Positions 1-6,426 of a stretch of 44,830 bases of DNA are shown here, one piece after another. Position numbers and translations under genes: made by a program. Origin of the DNA: an uncultured Prevotellaceae bacterium (lineage in GTDB: Bacteria; Bacteroidota; Bacteroidia; Bacteroidales; Bacteroidaceae); the NCBI GenBank assembly GCA_900315075.1, contig OMXV01000031.1:1-44830 (forward strand), given 5' to 3'. Position 1 is the first letter of the stretch; each line of letters begins with the position of its first letter. The notes under the pieces were generated by a model. That model did no database searches, was not told the DNA's origin, and saw nothing but the letters and a program-made list of their open reading frames with translations.

Positions 1-837
1 GATGGAGTCCTCCTCTGTGGCGCACATAGAGTCATAGTTGACAGGAATCTGCAGTGTGCTTCCGGCCACGTCACTGTCCATGTCGTGCAGACCATTGAAG
101 CCGCCCATGATTGTCCCCGTCCTTGACGCTACTCGCTCCGAGCCTATGTAATAGTGCTTCGTCCAACGGTTGCCGTTGATGGTGATGTAGGGGTTGGGAT
201 AGATGCTGTAGGTGACGGTGTCGGTGCTGAGACCGGCAGCAACGGCGTTCACCCAGATAGCCTCGCCCCCCAAGTGCTCCTTTACTGTGCGGTTGCCTTC
301 AGCGTCGTACCAGTATAGTGACACATAGCCATTGTCCGAGATGCCGCGGAGCCGGTTCTGACAGTCCCATAACAAGTGTCGCTCCGAGATGTCGGGAGTC
401 GTGTTTCTGTCAACCCTCTTTCTATCCACAGTCTCGTATGACAGGTTGCCATTGGGGTCGTATGTGTAGCGGTGCGTGCTGAGGACATTGTCTGTTGCCG
501 TGGGGATTCCCTCTTTACGGTAGTGTGTCTCAGCCACGTCGCTCATCTGGAAATGTCTCCCCCACGACGGATTGTAGTGGTAACTCATGTCGTACCCCGT
601 ACTCAATGTGCCGGGGAACATCAGCCCCGTCTGCGACAGCCGCTGGCTCTTTGAGGTGACCCGCCAGAGGTCATCGTAGGCCATGGTGAGCGTGTCGGTG
701 GCAATGACATTGCCGTTGCCATAGCTCTGGGTGGCAGCCACCAGGCGGTTCAGGGGGTCGTAGGTGTGTAGCCTGTACTCATTGACAGGCTTCATCATAT
801 TCTTTATCAAATATGAAATATTCGGTTCTACCATCAT
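1..837 (-). CDS. RHS-repeat protein, partial fragment (3' end off window)
   Basis: An uninterrupted minus-strand frame of 279 codons runs off the left edge. It shows YD-repeat signatures of RHS/polymorphic toxin proteins: TYDPLNRLVAATQSYG, YTYDPNGNLSYETVDR, WYDAEGNRTVKEH and a late-core stretch KHYYIGSERVASRTG. RHS proteins form a shell around a C-terminal toxin, usually in interbacterial antagonism; any toxin tip would lie beyond the window. The first in-frame ATG is at 837, but the first 15-19 codons come from AT-rich DNA that also encodes the end of the upstream lipoprotein. RHS-like, GC-rich sequence starts only near 780-795. There is no signal peptide or N-terminal RHS domain, so this is a displaced or orphan core rather than an intact gene. 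RHS assignment is confident; expression and exact start are uncertain. Confidence 0.8.
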   Translation of the reverse strand, partial: MMVEPNISYLIKNMMKPVNEYRLHTYDPLNRLVAATQSYGNGNVIATDTLTMAYDDLWRVTSKSQRLSQTGLMFPGTLSTGYDMSYHYNPSWGRHFQMSDVAETHYRKEGIPTATDNVLSTHRYTYDPNGNLSYETVDRKRVDRNTTPDISERHLLWDCQNRLRGISDNGYVSLYWYDAEGNRTVKEHLGGEAIWVNAVAAGLSTDTVTYSIYPNPYITINGNRWTKHYYIGSERVASRTGTIMGGFNGLHDMDSDVAGSTLQIPVNYDSMCATEEDSI

Positions 838-1252
838 AACTATCTCTTAATAGGTGAACGGTATCGTTGCTATGTGAGAATTGGAGAATATCATCTGATT
901 TCTCTTTGAAATGAAATGTTTTATAGCGATAAAAGGAATCTATTATCATTCTCCTTACTTCTTCCAGTTTTCCCTCTTTATAATAATAAAACAAACTGTC
1001 TTTTTCAATGATAATATAGCAATTATCATACGGTATAGTATCACGATAGTTCCATGGTGTTATTTTTTTATATTCAATATATTTTCTCTTTCTTCTATTG
1101 TTTATTGATTTATCAATTTGTTTTCTACATTTAGTGCCCTCTACATTGTTCTTGGGTATCATATCATTTGTGCTGTTTTTACATGAACAAACATACATAA
1201 TTGTTGCGAATAATAACGTTGTTACTATTATAAAACTATTCAATCTATTCAT
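779..1252 (-). CDS. small unknown lipoprotein, 157 aa, AT-rich
   Basis: No recognised family. The N-terminus MNRLNSFIIVTTLLFATIM followed by YVCSC looks like a lipoprotein signal peptide, which would anchor the protein to a membrane. The rest is polar and lysine/tyrosine rich (IIIEKDSLFYYYKEGKLEEV) with no visible catalytic motif. I chose the ATG at 1252 because it overlaps the upstream stop (ATGAATAG), suggesting translational coupling; an in-frame TTG at 1282 is less likely. The last few codons and the stop lie in the GC-rich RHS sequence, so the original C-terminus may have been replaced at the recombination junction. The position beside an RHS core makes an immunity-type role possible, but that is inference only. 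Base composition is much more AT-rich than the rest of the window. Confidence 0.6.
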   Translation of the reverse strand: MNRLNSFIIVTTLLFATIMYVCSCKNSTNDMIPKNNVEGTKCRKQIDKSINNRRKRKYIEYKKITPWNYRDTIPYDNCYIIIEKDSLFYYYKEGKLEEVRRMIIDSFYRYKTFHFKEKSDDILQFSHSNDTVHLLRDSYDGRTEYFIFDKEYDEACQ

Positions 1253-1613
1253 TTCGTGTTTTTTTAAACAATTCCCAATCAACAGTATTTTTAGCTTTAA
1301 TCATGGCATTTTTGTTTTTGGGGGAATTATGCCTTATATAGGCTGCCTTTGCCTCCAAATAATTCATATATTTTAGTTCATTATTCTGAATTAACTCGTA
1401 TTTTTTCCTAATACGATCATCTAACTTCCACCATGCTGCTGTATAGCTTGATAAACTTCCCCACCAAGCCATGGCATTATACCAATCATCAGAATGATGT
1501 GTCCTATAAAAATTGTCAAATTCTCTCATACCCTGAACAAAAGTTTGAATATTCCCTTCAGCCATGGTATTGTGCTGGCCATGATAATTTTCATATAATT
1601 GTTCAATCTTCAT
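1245..1613 (-). CDS. hypothetical protein, 122 aa, AT-rich
   Basis: No recognised family. It is a soluble, charged and aromatic protein without signal peptide or membrane segment. It has a tryptophan-rich centre (DDWYNAMAWWGSLSSYTAAWWKLDD) and a lysine-rich tail (KNKNAMIKAKNTVDWELFKK). It starts with ATG at 1613. A TAATTTTG -7 box lies only 10 bases upstream, which would give a nearly leaderless transcript if used. The stop overlaps the ATG of the downstream lipoprotein, so the two are probably one transcription unit leading into the RHS fragment. The genes share an AT-rich composition foreign to the neighbouring core genes. Effector, immunity or cargo roles next to RHS are all conceivable; none is shown by the sequence. 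Confidence 0.55.
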   Translation of the reverse strand: MKIEQLYENYHGQHNTMAEGNIQTFVQGMREFDNFYRTHHSDDWYNAMAWWGSLSSYTAAWWKLDDRIRKKYELIQNNELKYMNYLEAKAAYIRHNSPKNKNAMIKAKNTVDWELFKKTRNE

Positions 1614-1739
1614 GTTTATGCCGCAAAATTATGAAAATTTATCAGTTGTTGTGTTTATTCAACACATGAAAAAACAAACATTTTTAAACATTGAAGATAT
1701 TTTCTGTACACTTTTTTACACTTTCTTCTTTCTGAGGCA

Positions 1740-1755
1740 AATTTTGCGCAAAATT
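1740..1755. promoter_or_regulatory. perfect 16-bp palindrome between the TPR gene and the small AT-rich genes
   Basis: AATTTTGCGCAAAATT is a perfect palindrome centred on GCGC. It lies 37 bases after the stop of the TPR lipoprotein gene and about 130 bases upstream of the 122 aa gene. It could be an operator for a dimeric regulator. It lacks a T-run or loop, so it is a poor terminator. Confidence 0.35.
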
Positions 1756-1791
1756 GTACATAAGAGATGACCTTTTATACGTAGAGAGAAA

Positions 1792-3615
1792 CTATATTCT
1801 TCTCAGATTATCTTTTAGTGAAAAGGCTTTCTTTACACCAAACAATTTTAGGTTAGCACTGATTTTTGCATTGGTAATGCGCTGTGATAAAGTATCCAGC
1901 AAGACTGCAATCTCCCCCGTATGGAAATCCAATCTACAGAGGAGGCATATCTGTAGTTCTTGCTCACTTAGCCCTCCATTGAGGATAATTTTATCATAAA
2001 AATGTGGAAGATTCTCTTGCAGAAGTGCTTTCAGAAGCCCCCAGTCTGATGGCGTGGGTAAAGTCCCTCCCCTTTTTGCTTTTGCTTTTTCCCTAAACGA
2101 CAACACAATGTCGGCATTCTGCATGGCAGCCTCGCATTTCTCATTGGGAAGACTGGCAAATCTTGCTTTATATTCTTCTATAATTTCTGACAATTTTTCA
2201 ATCTCTCGTTTTTTATCTTCTATGACGGAATGATGGTCTTGCTCCAGAATCTGAAGTTCATGCTCCAAACTTTTGTATTTGTGGACAGCGGCCATATGTT
2301 CTGAACTCATCCGACCAAGTTCTTCCTCTTTCTTTCTCTTCTGTCTAAGAAAGATAGAAACGCCCAAAATCGTGACCATTAAGATTATCATGGCCAACAT
2401 CCAAATCCATGTTTTCCTCTTTTGTGACTCCAATGTTTTCTGATTTGCTATTACTCCCATTCTGTTATAATTGTACAGGGAATGGGTTATAGCAACAGCA
2501 TCGGACTGATCCATTGCTTGAATGCTATCGAGGGCAGCCTCACAGAGTATGGCATATTTTGCAACAGAGTCTATGTCGCGTCTTTCAAGACACACAGAGA
2601 GTAACCCCTTATATGCTTCATAGTTATTGTTAACATGATAACACTGGAGTTTGCGGAAGAAAAACTCTGCCGAGTCTGTCTGATGAACACCTTTGAAATA
2701 TAATCCCTTGGCGTAGTAATAATGTTCCATGCCAGGCTTGATATTTCCATTTTTATCAAAAAAGCCAGATTTTTCTTCATATATTCGCATCAGTTCGTGC
2801 GCTTGATTGTATTGGCCGTCATCAAGCAGAATCATAATCACCGTATAATATACACCAGCAGCCTTTTCTTCATAGCCATTTTCCATATAGAGATTCTGAA
2901 CCTTGTGCGTCATGCGGAAACATGCTGCCGTGTCATTCATAGCGTAATAAGGAACAACCTTGTACTCCAATCCTTTTATATAACAGTACACATCTCCCGC
3001 TTTCGAAGCAAAATGGCTGAACTTATCCCATGAGTCAATTTCCTCTTCATACAAATGTTGTGCCTCGTAAATGAACGCAATCTGTCCATAGACGCGGAAA
3101 AGAATATTGTAATCACATTCCTGGGATGTCGTGTCGGCACAGGCCACAGCATCCTGATAGCACTGAAGAGCATGGGGAGACTCGCCCATGTCGCTGTAAG
3201 CACGCCCTAACAAATAATGTGCCGTCATCCGCTCATTAGGTGTTCCATGACTATCATAGTATTTCACCAGTTCCAACTGTAGGCTGTCGGAATGGAAAAC
3301 AGTGTCGCACTTATTCTGTGCCGTTAGGCGCAGAAGTTGCCAGCGTCGGAGGTTTTCTTTTGAGAAATCATGAGATGATGGTTCCAACGAGTCGAGGATA
3401 GTAAGGGCAGAGTCAGGAGCAGTATTCATCAGTGATTCGGCTCTGTCCAAAGACTCATCGGACTTTCCCTGCCTCGTGCAAGTAGAAAATACCAGTATGA
3501 TGGTAATAAGAAAACAACTCATCATCGACACCCGCATAGAAAACTTGTATATAGAGTACCGTGTGGAATGCAGTATGTCATACTCTTGATTGTTGATGTT
3601 GCCGTTTTCTTCCAT
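1792..3615 (-). CDS. TPR lipoprotein with transmembrane helix, coiled coil and C-terminal HTH
   Basis: A Bacteroidota regulator-like protein of 607 aa (581 aa if it starts at the ATG at 3537). The segment MRVSMMSCFLITIILVFSTC (from residue 27) is a lipoprotein-type signal peptide. TPR-like helical repeats follow (about 60-380, e.g. AHYLLGRAYSDMGESPHALQCY). Next come a transmembrane helix near 405-425 (TWIWMLAMIILMVTILGVSIF), a charged coiled coil (430-500), and a C-terminal region SEQELQICLLCRLDFHTGEIAVLLD resembling a LuxR-type helix-turn-helix. Family members are thought to sense envelope state and regulate transcription from the membrane; here that is inference. A consensus promoter sits just upstream, only 14 bases from the first ATG, so the start at 3537, which gives a clean signal peptide and a longer leader, is attractive. 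Its target genes are unknown. Confidence 0.8.
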   Translation of the reverse strand: MEENGNINNQEYDILHSTRYSIYKFSMRVSMMSCFLITIILVFSTCTRQGKSDESLDRAESLMNTAPDSALTILDSLEPSSHDFSKENLRRWQLLRLTAQNKCDTVFHSDSLQLELVKYYDSHGTPNERMTAHYLLGRAYSDMGESPHALQCYQDAVACADTTSQECDYNILFRVYGQIAFIYEAQHLYEEEIDSWDKFSHFASKAGDVYCYIKGLEYKVVPYYAMNDTAACFRMTHKVQNLYMENGYEEKAAGVYYTVIMILLDDGQYNQAHELMRIYEEKSGFFDKNGNIKPGMEHYYYAKGLYFKGVHQTDSAEFFFRKLQCYHVNNNYEAYKGLLSVCLERRDIDSVAKYAILCEAALDSIQAMDQSDAVAITHSLYNYNRMGVIANQKTLESQKRKTWIWMLAMIILMVTILGVSIFLRQKRKKEEELGRMSSEHMAAVHKYKSLEHELQILEQDHHSVIEDKKREIEKLSEIIEEYKARFASLPNEKCEAAMQNADIVLSFREKAKAKRGGTLPTPSDWGLLKALLQENLPHFYDKIILNGGLSEQELQICLLCRLDFHTGEIAVLLDTLSQRITNAKISANLKLFGVKKAFSLKDNLRRI

Positions 3616-3629
3616 AATTGATTATTTTT

Positions 3630-3661
3630 CAAAATTAGTGCATGATGACCGAAAAACCAAA
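3630..3661 (-). promoter_or_regulatory. Bacteroidota-type promoter of the TPR lipoprotein gene
   Basis: On the minus strand, TTTG (3661-3658), 20 bases, then TAATTTTG (3637-3630) match the -33 TTTG / -7 TAnnTTTG consensus. The spacer contains TTTCGGTCATCATGCAC, closely similar to the spacer of the tamB promoter. The transcript would start about 8 bases upstream of the ATG at 3615. Confidence 0.75.
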
Positions 3662-3764
3662 AGAAAGCGTTTTTTTATTTTTCATATAGAATTGCTGCTG
3701 ACGAAAGTTTAAGTAGGTAATCAAAATTATCTGCAACTACCATTCTTTGAAAACCTTATATTAA

Positions 3765-4547
3765 TTACTGTCTCCTGTCACATTCTATCCAGTGATCTAT
3801 CAGTTTTCTGGCAATGGAGAGTTTTTCCGGGATGTCGGGTAGTTGGTCATAACGATACCATCCGCCACGCGACAATTCTTCACGTTGCAAGTGGATGTCG
3901 CCGCTGACATATTCAGCATAGAATCCCACCATCAGACCGCAGGGATAAGGCCAGGGCTGACTGCCAAAATACCGTATGTTGGTGATGGTAATGCCTGTCT
4001 CCTCTGCCACTTCCCTGACCACGGCCTCCTCTAAGGTCTCTCCCGTTTCTACAAATCCTGCCACCAATCCATACATTTTTTGATTATGGAAATTCTTGGC
4101 ATGCACCAACAACACCTCATCGCCACGATGGACAAGACAAATGACGGCGGTAGCCAACTGTGGCCATACTTCTTTGCCACACTGCGTGCAACGCTTGGAA
4201 ATATCGGTATGGAGTTTCATCGGACCTCCACAGACACCACAGAATTTGGTGGTAGAATCCCAATAGAGTATCTCGGCACATTTGCCGGCTTTCAGATAGA
4301 GACGATATTCGATTTTACTATACGACTGTCGCAGACCACACATTTTATATCTTACATCATCGGTGACGGGCAGGTCGATGCTATAGGTTTTCACTTCTTC
4401 ACCATCCAAAGGGGTAATATTATGAATCGTCGTCCACGGCTTTATTACCGTAGGCGGTTCTTCCTGATAGGGTATGGTGTAAGTGCCGTCCTGCTTTTTT
4501 TCTAACAGAACGTCATTCTTGCAGAAGACAAACCAGTATTTTTTCAT
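3765..4547 (-). CDS. nudC: NADH pyrophosphatase NudC-type Nudix hydrolase
   Basis: A cytoplasmic Nudix enzyme expected to hydrolyse NAD(H) to NMN(H) and AMP; family members also remove NAD caps from RNA 5' ends. It is 260 aa, the usual length. A four-cysteine zinc ribbon is visible (C103-G-V-C106 and C120-T-Q-C123). The full Nudix box follows: GFVETGETLEEAVVREVAEE, then TGI. The NudC signature SQPWPYP at 196-202 separates it from ordinary Nudix proteins. The start at 4547 encodes MKKYWFVFCKND and directly abuts three TGAARAT heptamers. It lies downstream of the 5'-nucleotidase gene with a repeat-filled 142-base gap, so cotranscription is possible. Both enzymes act on nucleotides, which may be coincidence. 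Confidence 0.93.
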   Translation of the reverse strand: MKKYWFVFCKNDVLLEKKQDGTYTIPYQEEPPTVIKPWTTIHNITPLDGEEVKTYSIDLPVTDDVRYKMCGLRQSYSKIEYRLYLKAGKCAEILYWDSTTKFCGVCGGPMKLHTDISKRCTQCGKEVWPQLATAVICLVHRGDEVLLVHAKNFHNQKMYGLVAGFVETGETLEEAVVREVAEETGITITNIRYFGSQPWPYPCGLMVGFYAEYVSGDIHLQREELSRGGWYRYDQLPDIPEKLSIARKLIDHWIECDRRQ

Positions 4548-4568
4548 TGAAGATTGAAAATTGAAAAT
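4548..4568. repeat. three TGAARAT heptamers abutting the nudC start
   Basis: TGAAGAT, TGAAAAT, TGAAAAT occupy 4548-4568 directly before the nudC start codon. On the coding strand this is a TTCAATTTTCAATCTTCA leader. Related heptamers occur at 20585-20612. Confidence 0.7.
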
Positions 4569-4571
4569 GAA

Positions 4572-4626
4572 GGGGAGTTAAAGGGGGGTTAAAGGGGAGT
4601 TAAAAAGTAGTTAAAGAGGAGTTAAA
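4572..4626. repeat. five 11-bp tandem repeats (RRGGRGTTAAA)
   Basis: Five adjacent 11-base units: GGGGAGTTAAA, GGGGGGTTAAA, GGGGAGTTAAA, AAGTAGTTAAA, GAGGAGTTAAA, followed by GGGACATTT. They lie in the gap between the 5'-nucleotidase and nudC genes. A related GTTAAAGGGACATTA stretch occurs near 20567. Confidence 0.85.
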
Positions 4627-4637
4627 GGGACATTTCT

Positions 4638-4665
4638 CTCACCTCTTACCTCTCACCACTTACCT
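4638..4665. repeat. four heptamers CTYACCW after the 5'-nucleotidase gene
   Basis: CTCACCT, CTTACCT, CTCACCA, CTTACCT lie within 25-52 bases of the 5'-nucleotidase stop codon. The same unit, in the opposite orientation relative to the gene, forms the array after clpC at 35712-35767. Confidence 0.8.
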
Positions 4666-4689
4666 CTAAGAAACTAAAACCTAAAGCCT

Positions 4690-6426
4690 CTATTTGAATA
4701 ACAGTGCTCGGTCGCGTTCAATAGCTGGCTTGGCCCACTCGTCGGGCACAAAGCGCCAGTTTCCATGCGCTTTTGGATTCAGCCGTCCAGCCTTTTCAAT
4801 TTCCTGCATCAGATAGTACCGCTGGTCTTTTTCAGATTGGAAGATGATACGTTCTGGGATTTGTTTCAAAGGTATGCCTGCACCTCTTGTCAACAATTCA
4901 CCTCCACCGTTGCCACGATAACTATTCATGGCCACCTTATACCATTTCTTTTCGTCGAAAGGCTGACCGTTGCTCATACGCAGGATACGTACTTTCTGTC
5001 CATCTGGTTTTGTCACATCCACTTCGTAGTCTATGCCGGCGGCACTGTCGAAGTTGAAAGCAAGATTCTTGAACATAAAGCGTTGTTGGTCGTCGGTTTT
5101 TTGGTCGTTGAGCAGCATGATATGGTCGTCGGGGGAATGCATGGTGTTTACCCATTGGTCATAGCTCATTTCCAAATGTTTGCGCACTTCCTCACCAGTC
5201 ATACATAATACATACAACTGATTCTCATACCGATAGAGGTTAAACATATCGCTGACATAGACCGTTCCGGCAGGAATACTCGTGTCGAAGGATAGAGGAG
5301 CATTGAAAGAAATGTCTGCGTCAGTAAGTTGCAACTGTAAATCGTGGATGAAATCTGTGAATGCTGCACTGCCAAAATAGCAGTCACGCGTATAGAGAGC
5401 ACTCTCGAAAACACCTATTGGACGGTTGACAAAGTTGTTTACGCTATCGATGGCTGCTTGGAAATGCGATACATAGCGTTGGTCGATGTCATAGGGGGTC
5501 ACATCCACAATCTCGCCCGTGATGCGCTTAGTGATTTTCCCGCGCTTTCCAATTTCTATTTCAATGCATGCATCTGCCACTTGAAGGGCATTGCATGAAG
5601 GGTCGAGACAGAGCACATTTTTCCCCTCCACATTCTTAACAAAACTTTTATGTGTGGCATGATCATGTCCGAAAAAGACGATGTCGAAACCAGGCACCTC
5701 CCGAGCTACTTTGAGCGAAGCATCCTCTTCGTATTCTTCTGTGATGATGCCTCCTTCTTTTCCTGAGTGGAATAACCCAACCACCACATCAGGCTTTTCG
5801 TTTTTCTGGACATAGTCCATCCAATATCTGGCAGACTTTACCATCTCTTCAAACCTCATCCCTTTCCACAAATCCTCGTTGAGCCAGTTGGGAATTGCTG
5901 GCGTAAGCATGCCAATTACTGCAATTTTGACACCTTGTCTTTGAATGATGGTATAGGGATTGACGTATGGCTGATTGGTCTCGGTGTTGATGATGTTGGC
6001 ACCGAGAACAGGGCATTTCAACTCACGGATCCACTTGTCGTAGACTGGATGGCCAGTCTCAACATCGTGGTTGCCAAAGACTTGGGCATTGTAACCCAAA
6101 TAGTTGACCACATCCGCTGCCACATTGGTCATGTCGGTGTTGATATAGTTACAATAGTAGCAGGTGGGTTGTCCCTGAAGGATATCGCCATTTTCAAGCA
6201 TGATCAGATTGTCACCATATTCCTCACGCAACTGGTTGACGTAGGTGCTTACCCGGGCAAGGGTACCTTTCTTGGGTTGGCGATTGATAAAGTCGTAAGG
6301 GAAAAAACAACCGTGAACATCGCTCGTTTCCACAATGCGTAATTTGACAATTATGTTTTTTGCCGATACATTCATAGGAATTAGAATTGTAAGTGCCAAT
6401 AATGTGGCGAATAGTTTGGTTCTCAT
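4690..6426 (-). CDS. secreted 5'-nucleotidase / 2',3'-cyclic phosphodiesterase family (UshA-like)
   Basis: A metallophosphoesterase of 578 aa, expected in the periplasm or cell surface, where it would release phosphate from nucleotides for salvage. A signal peptide is visible (residues 1-22, ending NVSA). The dinuclear metal motifs are intact: D36-V-H38 in ETSDVHG, G80-D81 in ENGDILQGQP, G118-N-H-D121, a histidine in GLFHSG, and GHDH in FFGHDHATHK. The second half fits the 5_nucleotid_C substrate domain (e.g. NSYRGNGGGELLTRG). Its ATG overlaps the tamB stop (ATGA), so translation is coupled to tamB. The gap to nudC holds tandem repeats. Exact substrate cannot be read from sequence; UDP-sugar hydrolase activity is equally possible. 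Confidence 0.9.
   Translation of the reverse strand: MRTKLFATLLALTILIPMNVSAKNIIVKLRIVETSDVHGCFFPYDFINRQPKKGTLARVSTYVNQLREEYGDNLIMLENGDILQGQPTCYYCNYINTDMTNVAADVVNYLGYNAQVFGNHDVETGHPVYDKWIRELKCPVLGANIINTETNQPYVNPYTIIQRQGVKIAVIGMLTPAIPNWLNEDLWKGMRFEEMVKSARYWMDYVQKNEKPDVVVGLFHSGKEGGIITEEYEEDASLKVAREVPGFDIVFFGHDHATHKSFVKNVEGKNVLCLDPSCNALQVADACIEIEIGKRGKITKRITGEIVDVTPYDIDQRYVSHFQAAIDSVNNFVNRPIGVFESALYTRDCYFGSAAFTDFIHDLQLQLTDADISFNAPLSFDTSIPAGTVYVSDMFNLYRYENQLYVLCMTGEEVRKHLEMSYDQWVNTMHSPDDHIMLLNDQKTDDQQRFMFKNLAFNFDSAAGIDYEVDVTKPDGQKVRILRMSNGQPFDEKKWYKVAMNSYRGNGGGELLTRGAGIPLKQIPERIIFQSEKDQRYYLMQEIEKAGRLNPKAHGNWRFVPDEWAKPAIERDRALLFK

Noticed and set aside
1650-1666. TGTGTT/AACACA hairpin as terminator of the TPR gene
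   Set aside because: Only 6 bp, AT-rich and without a following T-run on the minus strand.
3722-3729. Second TAATTTTG box upstream of the TPR gene
   Set aside because: No TTTG at 19-21 bases and it is further from the gene than the full-consensus promoter at 3630-3661.
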